A stretch of DNA of 64,000 nt from Plutella xylostella (taxonomy: Eukaryota; Arthropoda; Insecta; Lepidoptera; Plutellidae), in contig NC_063983.1 in assembly GCF_932276165.1 (NCBI RefSeq), forward strand, positions 1,371,501 to 1,435,500, given 5' to 3'. Below the pieces are notes generated by a model. The model made no database searches. It had not been told where the DNA came from and saw nothing but the letters and a program-made list of their open reading frames with translations. The translations under genes were made by a program, and so were the position numbers. Numbering within the stretch: the first letter of the stretch is position 1; each line of letters starts with the position of its first letter. Positions 1 through 9,199 of this stretch are shown here, in pieces.

Positions 1-57
1 TCTGTGTTTAAACAAATATCTGCCCCAGCCGGGAATCGAACCCGAGACCTTCGGCTC
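1..57 (-). mobile_element. tRNA-derived SINE head, truncated by the window edge
   Basis: Reading the minus strand, this is the B-box side of the tRNA-like head (GGTTCGATTCCCGGC-type core) followed by the linker that ends in TTTGTTTAAACACAGA. The same arrangement recurs at 55416-55515, 56139-56400, 58176 and 63109, which identifies the family. The remainder of the element would lie to the left, outside the window; on the right the A-box half is not recognisable. Confidence 0.7.
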
Positions 58-299
58 CTTTTTCTATATGTTTGTGTATTATCGTACAACGCTAGCGTAT
101 TGCCACGTTAGCCTGTGATACGGGCTCTGTACCTACCTATTCTAAAGACAGCACATGACAGACACATGCAGAATTTCCGTCATAGCCGTTTAATTAGTCT
201 GAGGACAAAGCGTTTTTCGTACAGCTTCGTATCGTATACTCTTTCTCTTTGCAATACGACGCGGGAGGCACACGTGACGATGTGATAATGCCCTAATTA

Positions 300-362
300 T
301 ACATTAGGTTACCCGGTAACGCGTGTCTGAGAAGACATGCGGGTTCGAATCCCGTCATAAGT
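300..362 (+). repeat. tRNA-like remnant (degenerate SINE head or tRNA-Arg-like pseudogene)
   Basis: A D-arm-like segment (GGTAACGCGTGTCTGA) is followed by a perfect B-box/T-arm (GCGGGTTCGAATCCCGTC). The stretch resembles an arginine tRNA, but the anticodon arm is too short (the loop is not 7 nt) and no acceptor stem pairs. It is therefore a tRNA-derived remnant, not a working tRNA gene. Confidence 0.4.
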
Positions 363-561
363 ATCAAGGCCTGTTTTGGAGTATAGTGTGACCTACTTAC
401 CTAAATACATACCTTATTATATTTACATGTCAAAAAATTACCTTACATATCATTTGTAGTATTATTTCATTGGTGAATTGCTTTATTTATGCTTTTTCCA
501 TCTTTTGCCTTGATTTTCTTATAGTTACATTATTTTAAACACTGTCTTTTTTTTGTTTCAG

Positions 562-607
562 TGGAAGTCAAGATGGTGTGTCATGCGAAAGCTATCACCA
601 GTTGCAG
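562..607 (+). CDS. Candidate internal exon of a Dok-7-like PH-domain protein (partial gene)
   Basis: A pyrimidine-rich tract ending TTTGTTTCAG precedes 46 bases that read WKSRWCVMRKLSPVA plus the first base of another codon, followed by the donor GTAAATATT. The peptide matches, from memory, the start of the PH domain of Dok-7, where a KWKSRW segment leads into a RKxSPVAD motif; a G-starting codon for Asp at the exon end fits. Dok-7 is an adaptor that binds and activates the muscle receptor kinase MuSK in vertebrates; insect relatives are annotated but less well understood. No preceding or following exon is recognisable here, so the downstream intron may run through much of the window. The identification rests on 15 residues, so another PH-domain protein is possible. 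Confidence 0.5.
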
Positions 608-788
608 GTAAATATTAACTATGTATTACTATAATTATGTATATGCATTGTATGGTATTATGTGTTTTAAAGTTATTCGACTTCTTTTTAGCAATTCAGT
701 GACATAAAAATAATTTTAATTTAAAGCAACATACCATACATTGCATCATATTTAATTTCCATATTGACCCACTGTATTAAGACACTAA
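608..788 (+). other. Presumed start of a long intron; nothing else seen
   Basis: AT-rich sequence directly after the candidate donor site. No reading frame or repeat of note. Confidence 0.3.
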
Positions 789-978
789 GGGCGACTTGCA
801 CAAACATATTAAATCTAGATTTAGTGTTAAACTTTGTACTTTTATTTGTAATATTTGTACAATAAAGAGTTAAATAAATAAATAAATCTCGATTTAAGCC
901 ATAAATTTATATGGATTGACATTTCTTAAATCGAGATTTGACACTAAATTAGATTTATTATCTTTGTGGAAGTGGCCG
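789..978. mobile_element. Hairpin MITE (same family as 15555-15690) carrying a nested LINE-tail insertion
   Basis: The ends (GGGCGACTTGCACAAACATA and its imperfect complement) and the internal arms with CTAGATTTA and AAATCTCGATTTAAG match the cleaner copy at 15555-15690. TAA and TTA flank the element. Compared with that copy, about 55 extra bases (832-886) containing TACAATAAAGAGTTAAATAAATA interrupt the left arm. They look like the 3' end of a LINE or SINE with an ATAA tail. Confidence 0.7.
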
Positions 979-1045
979 TTAAGCTCATTTATTTCGATGC
1001 TTAAACGAGCCAAATGGGAAAATTAAAGGCCAATCGATTCCCTAC

Positions 1046-1135
1046 TTCGCTCCGTTTTATCCGGTACCACTCCGGGACCACTCCGGGACGACAGTCCCCC
1101 GTCCCCCGGGACAGATAACTCCGGGATCAAATCAT
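1046..1135. repeat. Short GC-rich tandem/inverted patch
   Basis: The motif ACCACTCCGGGA occurs twice in a row. A loose inverted repeat of CCGGGACGAC and GTCCCCCGGGACAG follows. The patch stands out against AT-rich flanks. No coding potential or known family recognised. Confidence 0.4.
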
Positions 1136-1209
1136 TCGCTCTCTCAGATACCATCTCCGTTCACTAAACAACACTTACGTACCTTGGAGACTCGAGGCCC
1201 TTCGCCCGT

Positions 1210-2392
1210 GTGCCGTGGAGCTAAAGACGGTTATGGTTTAATAAGTAGTGGTTGTAGGGGACAGTTTGTGGTTTACTAGTAGTAATGATAACATAATTTA
1301 ACCCCTATTTGTACAAGGAGCGGTTGATAAGGTGTAGGGTGGTTTGTCTTTTGTTTTCGATTGAAGGTGGAGTTACAGTTGTATGTGTAAATGCGTTCCT
1401 AATATACACGATACGGGGTGCTTGTTTTGCTTGCTTGTTAATCAAAAGAGCTCAAAAATATCATCTAAATAATAAATAAAAAACAACTGTGTAAATAGAT
1501 ACTGCAAATGACAATCAAATTCTATTGTTTCGTCATATAGCAAAGGCTACTTAAACTCCCACATCATTGACATTATACAAACACAGTTACAAAATTCACA
1601 AAAAATATTTTTTCTCATAGTTTATTCGCAGGCACAAAGGTAAAGATATTGTACCAAGAATTCGGCTCCTGCAATAAACAAAAGGTCGTAAAAATTCCAC
1701 GAACAACCGTCCTGCTCTAGCTCATAGGTTTAGAAAGAGACACCTAAGTTAGAGGTCATAAAGTGGCATAGTAAAGTGAACGGTTTGGAAAAATTACATT
1801 TTCTCATATTTGCAAGTGTCTTAAAAGGTTAGCTTTTTGCATTTGCACTATAAAACAGTATTGAAGCCGTTCTGGTAAGACTAAATTTACAAAATTGGAT
1901 TTTATATACGATTTATTTCCACATTTTACTGTGACCCCGAAAGTAATAAGTATTAGCCTAGAATATCTAGCTGTGTTTCCATATATACTTAATATGGCAT
2001 CTTATATTTTATATTATCACATATTCGGCTGTAAGTTTTCTTAAAATAAATTAATTAATTTATATTCTAGCTAGCGTTGTGATTCCACTCAGGTTAAAAA
2101 ATATAGCTTTGTTATTTTATACCTTACCTACCCTAGTTACACCAAACAATTCGTCAAGTCACGGTAAACTACACATAAGCGATATTATTTCTTTGAAACA
2201 TTAAACTAGGGAGGTTCACGTTCAGGCCTATTTCAGACGTCACTCGCACGCTCTTCGTTACAGAGTTAAAGCGTTGCTTAGTAAGCCCTCATATTTAGGG
2301 TGGATTGTTAAAAGTGGACTTCCCAAAGGCAGGTACATATTTGGGATTTGTAAGGTCCTTGAATAAAAGTTCCTAAACATATTGGTCAGCTA
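1210..2392. other. Non-coding AT-rich stretch
   Basis: No open frame of note, no tRNA-like box and no inverted repeat that I could support. Probably intronic or intergenic unique sequence. Confidence 0.4.
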
Positions 2393-2548
2393 CCGTACCA
2401 CCACCGACACATTTAGCAATTAAGAATCCTTAAGCAGCGTCGCTTGCCTGTCATACACCAGTCAGATCCATACAAGTTACGTCAGATTTGACTAGCGAGC
2501 GACGCTGCTTATGGATTGTTAATTGATAATGTTCGGTGGTGGTAACCC
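2393..2548. mobile_element. Hairpin MITE
   Basis: The two halves are imperfect reverse complements. The outer arms are TACCACCACCGA-type and TCGGTGGTGGTA, the inner arms AAGCAGCGTCGCT and AGCGACGCTGCTT. The centre has short pairing around GTCAGAT. No coding capacity. Superfamily not assigned. Confidence 0.7.
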
Positions 2549-2609
2549 TACAGATGGATTAAGCTGCCATTCGGGAACTACACTTTAATTTATGTTAAAA
2601 ATATCAAGA

Positions 2610-2685
2610 CCATTTTCCGACACCGATTCGAATCCGCGTCCTAAAACAAGGAAGTCAGCGAGCTACCAGGGTATCATGTTTCCTA
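2610..2685 (-). repeat. tRNA-like SINE-head remnant
   Basis: On the minus strand an A-box-like GGTAGCTCGCTGACTTCC is followed after about 20 bases by a B-box-like GCGGATTCGAATC. Spacing and order fit a pol III internal promoter. Stems do not pair cleanly, so this is a decayed tRNA-derived repeat and not a tRNA gene. Confidence 0.4.
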
Positions 2686-2838
2686 AGAAGTATTATACGT
2701 TTTTACGTCCGGAAACTTCAATGGGCCCGCCGCTTTGAACCCACCGCGTTTAACCAGATGTTCACGCAACATTTATTGCCCATCAAAGGAACTAGCTTAG
2801 AGTCCTAATGGGATCATTCTGATGTAGTTTATCTTTGA

Positions 2839-3260
2839 GTGGTGGTTTTACATGTCTGTGGTGTTAAGTTTATACGTTTTTATAATAAATTATCAAATGA
2901 AGCAATAAACCTTACTGAGCAAAAATTTAAGAATTATGTTAAAGCTACAGTATGTAGTAAAGCTTACTATAGTATAAATGATTATTTAAACGACAAAAAC
3001 GCGTGGTGTTGTCCACCTCAGCTAAGGATATTGAAAAAATGAAATGGATACAGGTACTTAAGTAAAATTGTAGGTACTAGATATAAGTAAAAATTGTAAT
3101 AGATTATAAGGGAAAAGATGAAAAGATGCTCGAGGAGTTTCTTTCGCCATTTCTTTCCTTCTCAATGACGGGGCATTTGTGAAATGGTGGTAGATGACTA
3201 TCGACAAATAATTGTAAAATTTTACGTCGATTAAACCATTTGAATTTGAATTTATTGCGT
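2839..3260 (+). pseudogene. 3' end of a non-LTR retrotransposon (ORF C-terminus plus 3' UTR), decayed
   Basis: The frame 2839-3042 ends with the segments FKNYVKATVCSKAYYSIND and YLNDKNAW. This resembles the C-terminal tail of lepidopteran jockey/CR1-like reverse transcriptase proteins, recalled as KAYYSVNDFLND-type. After the stop come a CGAGGAGTTTCTTTCGCC-type block and a GAAATGGTGGTAGATGAC to TTGAATTTGAATTTA tail. The same tail recurs at 18005-18095, which supports a 3' UTR. The catalytic RT core is absent, as in a 5'-truncated copy. Confidence 0.5.
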
Positions 3261-3560
3261 TTAGTACAACATCTTTCGAAGGATACAACACTTTTTGTCA
3301 AAATACAATATGCATCTATATTTTGCACACACTTTTAATTACGATCAGATACATACACAATCTTCTGACAAACTCAGAAATTGAAACAAACTAGGTGTAT
3401 ATCGCTTCGCTAAACATTTTCTTGAACTACGTCCATATAATATTACTTTCACAGTTACATTAAGTTGAAAGAAAGTGCTGAAAGGCTGAAACCCCGTATC
3501 TCACGAAAAGTTTTCCTCCAGTAAAGTGAGCGTGACGCTTTTAGGAAGAAAGGGGGGGCA

Positions 3561-3583
3561 TGTGTGTGTGTGTTTGTGTGTGT
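3561..3583. repeat. Interrupted TG microsatellite
   Basis: A run of TG dinucleotides with one TT interruption, followed by a short complementary CACAAACACA stretch. Confidence 0.8.
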
Positions 3584-3780
3584 ACATACACAAACACATA
3601 AAAAATGCATGAAACTTGGCTTTAAAACTGATAAACGAATCTGCAATTTCACAACCAAAAATAACCTAAAATGTTACTCACATAGGAGCAAGACGAACTT
3701 GTATCACTCCTATTTTGCATTCGGGTTTAAAATATCAGACTTAATTATTAACTTATCGGTGACAAACACTACAGGGCCTC

Positions 3781-3947
3781 TAGTACGGGTTTTGCAATTT
3801 ACGTAAACGATTTTTTTTGTAATTTTTCTGTCACCTGCATACATTATCTGTCAAAAGTTTCATGATAGTTTCCGGTAGAGGCGGCACTTTCTATGCGAGA
3901 AAACTGAAACTTTTATAGTATTCGACAATCTATCAAACCTGTACTAA
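3781..3947. mobile_element. MITE, family with GTTTTCTC/GAAAAC arms (copy 1 of 3)
   Basis: The outer ends are TAGTACGGGTTTTGCAA and AACCTGTACTA. The interior shares TTGACAGATAATGTAT-type and CTATGCGAGAAAAC-type blocks with 39512-39680 and 41001-41167. This copy is the most decayed of the three. Confidence 0.6.
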
Positions 3948-3975
3948 ACCTACAGGTAGACTAGCGTTTGCCACC

Positions 3976-4054
3976 ATGGTGAGAGGATCAGCAAGACTGC
4001 TTAGTTTTCAATTACTGACTGCCTACAAGCCCAGGCTGCGCCGAATGTTTATAG
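3976..4054 (+). other. Candidate first coding exon (weak)
   Basis: The start codon sits in an ideal Kozak context (GCCACCATGG). It is followed by 26 open codons reading MVRGSARLLSFQLLTAYKPR then LRRMFI, and then a strong donor G|GTAAGATACAG. The peptide has many arginines and no acidic residues, like a mitochondrial targeting presequence. Its GC content exceeds that of the flanks. No partner exon was found and no family is recognised, so chance cannot be excluded. Confidence 0.2.
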
Positions 4055-4257
4055 GTAAGATACAGTTGATAGACTAAACTTGGTGTATAGTTGTGTATTG
4101 TGTGTGTATGTATAACGAGTACTTGTTATACATAGGAGTTGTATGTAGGTTGTCCCGCGGGGCACGGATATTCACTCTCACGATATACTGAGTTACTCTG
4201 AATAGAATATAGTTCCTACTTACCGACCTGTCTATGGAACAGTCTTTAGTTTAGTTT

Positions 4258-4444
4258 AGTACTATTCCTGCGAGTTACGCTTCGCCTTAAAAAGTTTTCC
4301 CGTGGCAATTCGGGGATAAAAAGTAGCCTATGTTCTTTCTCAGGGTCTAGACCATATGTAAATGTATACCAAATTTCATTGAAATCCGTTCAGTTGTTTT
4401 GGCGTGAAAGAGTAACAGACAGACAGACAGACACAGTTAGGATT
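4258..4444 (-). mobile_element. Lep1-like non-autonomous Helitron remnant
   Basis: Read on the minus strand it has a CTGTGTCTGTCTGTCTG run, CACGCCAAAACAACTGAACG, AAATTTGGTATACAT, TCTAGACCCTGAGAAAGAA, TAGGCTACTTTTTATCCC and a GCGAAGCGTAACTCGC 3' hairpin region. This is the order of the lepidopteran Lep1 Helitron-like family, known for CTAGT-type 3' ends. Copies at 14752, 29081 and 36072 are better preserved. No Rep/helicase is encoded. Confidence 0.7.
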
Positions 4445-5985
4445 TTGCGGTACACGTAAAATTTCTAAAACCCATATTTGTTATCAATGTTTAAATTGAA
4501 AAGCGCTATGAATCTATTAGGTTGGGTTTTTTAAATATATATATATTTTGAATAAGCCCAACCGTTTTGCGTTGAATGTTGAATATAAACGAGTGAAGAG
4601 CCCTCTCGTGACGAGAAGGTGAAACTCGTTGACTGTTGCTACTCGAAAAATCAACGTTGTATTTACGTTCCTGAAACATCATTTTAGAGACTGAAAATGT
4701 ACACTTTATTCTATATTATGTAAGTACCTGTATCTTTCGCAATATTAAAGAGATTTACCCTCAGTTAAGCCCTTCAAAAGATATACTATTATGACTACTT
4801 ACCTATATTTCTTATTGGTATTTTTGAGGCTTTGAAATTGGTTAGGCTAGCTCAAAATTTAAATTTAAATAGATTGAAGATAAACGTAAATAGAATGCTG
4901 TATAAGTAGTTATTAAATTCGGTACCTACACAGATATAATAACTATGAACTTCAATTATTAATTCAGTAATTTGTAATACAATGTATAATGTAATGTATA
5001 GGTATCATGATCTCCATTCATGACAGATCATGTTGCAACACAGTTAATTAGCTCTTAGCATTACTTGGAGCTTATCATAACAGCTTAGTTCAGTCGCAAG
5101 ATTTGTCTTAAGATATATCTCATGGGGATTTGTATCGTTTATGACAGTTAAGTTATGTAATGACAACCGTTTAACACTACCGTAACTAACTCGACTTTGT
5201 AATCTATATTTCTGTTCGTACTCGTATATAAGTAGGTATAATAAGTATTATGTACTTATTTTTTTCTCTAAGAGCAAATAGTTTTGTTTGTAACAAGTAA
5301 AAAGCTACATATTTAAAAAAACCTATATTATACCTACCTAACATAGGGTGTTAAAATGTGTATAGTTTTTTTTTTATTGTTTGCTTGTTTCGGCAATAAA
5401 ATATTATTCTTTATCTTTCAAAATAGTAAGCCGAAAAAAGGCGGCTTAGAAAGTCATTTAAATCTTTTTTTTTGCAACTTCGAAAATTCGCGAAATTTGT
5501 ATTTTAAATTATAGAATTGAATGAGTAGAACTGTACCTATATTCCGGTATCCCACTATCGTAGTTTATTTTCTCTATGATCCCACTGAGAAAACATGGTA
5601 AGGCAAACCGAATCTTACAAAGGCTACATTGATATTTTATGATGAAAACACAGAAATATATTCAAGACATTAGCAATTCATGACTTTCCTTATTTTAGCC
5701 GCAGCAATCCAAACCCCTATTGCAATGAATACAGAAATGATGTCACCTCTGCCTCGCTCTGTTGAAAGTCAGCCAAGGTGAGGAGAGACAAATACTAAAC
5801 AAATCTAGGTCCTGGCTGTAAGGCTAATACTTTGAAGACCAATTCTATTTATTAGTGTTGTAAAGTAAGGTAAAATGCAAATCCATGCCATGTTATGTCA
5901 TACAGCGATAATAATTATCATAAATATGACGTCGAGTCGTGAGCCCTATACCTAATCATAATCATAATTTATTTCATAAATTATA
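4445..5985. other. Non-coding AT-rich stretch
   Basis: Homopolymer A/T runs and short AT repeats only. No supported gene. The segment 4520-4640 has unusual local GA content but no recognisable element. Confidence 0.4.
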
Positions 5986-6397
5986 GGGGCCGTCCATTAA
6001 TCACGTGAGGCTCAAAGGGGGGGGGGGAGGGGGTACGGAAAACCTCACGAAACATCACGAGGGGGAAGGGGGGGGGGGTCTCGTTAGACATCACGTGTAT
6101 TAATTTTTTATCAAAAAGCGCTAGGTATTTCTGACCCAAAATTTTGAACGGCAAAAAATTTGAACGATTTGTAGTATAAATTTTATTGCAAATACACATT
6201 ACTGTTTTTCAATTCAAAACACAATTTTCGTTATATTTTTTCTGGTCAAAAATAGCCTTTACATAGACTTCCAAAAAAATACACGTGATCCAGTGGGGGG
6301 GAGGGGGGGGTGTTCCCAAACCTCACCCAATATCACCAGGGGGGAGGGGGGGTCAAAAAATGAGGAAAACGACCTCACGTGATTAATGGACGGCCCC
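5986..6397. mobile_element. MITE with 25-bp terminal inverted repeats and long G runs
   Basis: The left end GGGGCCGTCCATTAATCACG continues to GTGAGG. It is mirrored perfectly at the right end, which closes with TGATTAATGGACGGCCCC. ATA flanks both sides, a possible TA-containing target duplication. The interior repeats CCTCAC, ATCAC and G-run blocks of up to 12 Gs. CACGTG E-boxes lie in both termini and twice inside. Elements with GGGGCCGTCCAT-type ends are widespread in animals. No transposase. Confidence 0.75.
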
Positions 6398-6503
6398 ATA
6401 CCTACTATTATGTTTACATTCAAGGTCATTATATTACTAGCTGCATTATAGTAAAGATGGCGGGGGAAACAAAGACAAGACTAATGGATATTTTTCTGTT
6501 AAA

Positions 6504-6585
6504 TTAGAAAAAGTTATTGTATATCTGTAACGTTGTCGTTATTATTAGAACAAGTTATTGTATATCTGTAACGTTGTTGTTATTG
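6504..6585. repeat. Two-unit 41-bp tandem repeat
   Basis: Units 6504-6544 and 6545-6585 share AAGTTATTGTATATCTGTAA then CGTTGT and differ at only a few bases. A simple local duplication. Confidence 0.8.
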
Positions 6586-6675
6586 TTAAAGTGTATATAG
6601 TAAATACTAATAACTACTAGTTTTAATTAGAGACCCTGCGATAAGATATCTCATTTCTGTCGTAGCTTGTAATTA

Positions 6676-6790
6676 ATTATTATTATTAAATTCTTTATTG
6701 CACAATAATAAATATGTACATAGGCGAACTTAATGCTAACAGTATTCTCTTCCAGCTAACCTTGCGTATTCTGGAGATGTAGAATTAATT
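6676..6790 (-). mobile_element. LINE 3'-end fragment
   Basis: On the minus strand it reads GGAAGAGAATACTGTTAGCA, then TTAAGTTCGCCTATGTACAT, then TTGTGCAATAAAGAATTTAA and an AAT-rich tail. This is a common lepidopteran LINE 3' UTR with polyadenylation signal and simple tail. 5'-truncated. Confidence 0.55.
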
Positions 6791-6799
6791 CCGATGGAA

Positions 6800-8315
6800 C
6801 TTTCAATTTATTTTTACTCTATTGTGTCGAAAGAAATCCATTTCGACACGACAATGATACTGTTACACCGACTGACACATTTACGCAATAGGTTTGACCG
6901 AAGAATTTCGACGTAAACATAAAAATAACGCATTTTCCGTCAGTAATGTGGTTTTAATCACGGACATTTTCTAACAGCTTTAGGGTTTATAAATAAACAT
7001 AGTTGCGTCGATTTTGCAACCAGCGGTTAATGCAATAACCGGGTTGGATCCCTGGCCGAGGCTAATATTTTTTTAACCCTTAAACTGAGATAAAAGTTGC
7101 AATATTTTATAGATGTTGGAAGTTACGTCAATAAAAACAAAAAAATATGGTAAAGATGCTATCTGGTGTTAGAATTTTAATTATCTAGAAGGTAGGTATT
7201 AGGTATCACAGTTGAAACAAACCCAAACCTACTAAGTAAACTCCGCCTTCCATAGACTTTACTTTTGTTTTCGAATACAAAAGTTGAACCAACAAAGCGT
7301 TGTAATAAGATTAACTGAATCAGTGCTGCTCAAAATACCATCTTCCATTTGAAATACAAACAAACACTAACTAGTCCATACATTTCCACTTGAAAACTAA
7401 ACCCATATGCACACACAAGTGCAGCTAGCACTAGTGATGGCCAGATAGAGATTACAGTTAGCCATTTCACTTTCTAATCCTAATCCCCGTATGTCCATAC
7501 GCGGAAACGGTAAGTTACTTTTACACAAATAAAAACATACAAAAATACAAAGGTCTGATAGATAGTATTCAGAAAAATACTTGTTTAAAAACATTAATAT
7601 GGAGAAGAAAATATTTTTTACTAGAATTTAGAAAAGTCGCAATACAAAAGATACTAAGAATTACCCCTTGAGTCACATTTAGCTTACTATATTACCTTGA
7701 TTCAAACATTATGAATAGGTGTTTTTATTTGACAATGTACTTATTTATTCCGTAGATTTATTCAAAAATTACTTGTTACATTGAATGTTAATATATAATA
7801 TTATAATAATTTTAAAAATATACATATTGCCTCTACCAACCTCGCTGTCCCATCACTATAAAGTACAAGTGCAGTGCAGTGGCCGCTGATGAATGCGTGT
7901 GTTTATTCGCCGTCTATCTGTCTGTCTGTCTGTACGACACAGCTCATACAGATAGGCGATCGAATATTTTCACGCACAGACGTCTCTGTATAAATCTAAA
8001 TTCACACGGATCAAATAGCGGCTTCAACAGAGCGCAATATGGAGTAAAAAAAGTTATGAAATAAATAGTCGATTCAACGTTGTTTCGTTAAAAAAACTTA
8101 AACGTATTAGGTTATTTTAACGCCAGTGTCGTGATTTCGTCGAAATATTTGAGATGTATGAAGCCATTTAAATATATTATATAGATAGGGCATAGAAAAT
8201 GTCAATAAAAAAACGTATCTAGGAAACCTCGTTAGTCACAGTCACATCAAAGATTATTATAACACCTATACTATACCTAGCTGAACATAAAATTGCAGAA
8301 TTAACCGCGACTTCC
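6800..8315. other. Non-coding stretch with small remnants
   Basis: A tRNA-like patch near 7025-7065 (CCGGGTTGGATCCCTGGC) may be a SINE fragment. A short TCTG microsatellite lies at 7916-7933. No gene supported. Confidence 0.35.
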
Positions 8316-8545
8316 TACAGGTAGTGGCTGCAACTCGAACAAACGACCAAGAATTGTCACGCACCGACGAACACGACACGAATTGGCACCCTTAATACAA
8401 CGAAATAGAGCCGTAGTTAGCGCAGCGTCAAAACTTCGGCAAAGCAAATCTGCAGCGCTAACCACGACTATATCTTGTTGTATTAAGCGTGCTAATTGAG
8501 TATCTATTTTCGTTCGTTAGTTTGTCGATGTCGAGTGACCCCCCA
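8316..8545. mobile_element. GTCACT-end MITE (family E)
   Basis: The right end is CGAGTGACCCCCCAG and the left end is degraded. Subterminal CGAACAAACGA / TCGTTCGTTAG arms and an inner pair ACAACGAAATAGAGCCGTAG / CGACTATATCTTGTTGTATT make an imperfect palindrome. Related copies: 22246, 26751, 30181, 33733, 37195, 42018. Confidence 0.65.
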
Positions 8546-8821
8546 GATTCAAATAAGCCATAAATCTCAGCCATGATGTTGATGTATCGTTGCAAATATT
8601 ATTTTAAGCAGTTATTAAATAACATCCGCCGCCATTTTGTGCTAACCGTGATGGATGGACGGGCTAAGCTCTTTGAACTTTAAAACGTTGTTTACTGTCG
8701 CGGGTTACGTAAATATTATTAAAGTTGATGGTTACTAAATATCTGATAAGTTTGTAATTTGGTAACTCCTTCTGTAAATTCAGTCACCTGTTTTTTTAAC
8801 GTGATGCTTGTATTTTTGCTC

Positions 8822-8940
8822 TCTTAAGGTAAGCATGCACCTTTGCATCGCATTCAGTATTCTTTGTATAGAAACTCACACAAGTGCGTCCACTTCATCG
8901 GCATTGCCGACGCCGTTTCTCCATACATTTATGACAATCC
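8822..8940 (+). repeat. Dispersed repeat shared with 55820-56075
   Basis: Contains CGCATTCAGTATTCTTTGTA, GTGCGTCCACTTCATCGGCA and the palindrome CGGCAATGCCG. The reverse complement recurs at 55820-56075, where a SINE piece has been inserted. Nature unknown, possibly a MITE. Confidence 0.5.
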
Positions 8941-8980
8941 TTTATGTCCGATACGTACGATACTGATAGATCGACGCTTA

Positions 8981-9199
8981 AGTACGGTGGCCTGCGCCTA
9001 AAAGTATACAGGCGGAGTTTTTAAAATAGCGATCCCTGATGATGAAGGGACCAGCTATATCTGTTATAAATCCGGGGACGTGTTGTGTGTGATGTGTGTA
9101 GCAGTGGTGTTTATGTGGATGTGCTTGAGGAGCATGTGAGCTTGAGATCGCTATTTTAAAAACTCCGCCTGCATACTTTTAGGCGCAGGCCACCGTACT
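8981..9199. mobile_element. Long-stem hairpin MITE
   Basis: The first about 54 bases (AGTACGGTGGCCTGCGCCTA to AAAATAGCGATC) are an almost perfect reverse complement of the last about 54. A GT-rich centre of about 110 bases lies between them. Transcription would give a long double-stranded stem. No open frame. Confidence 0.85.
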
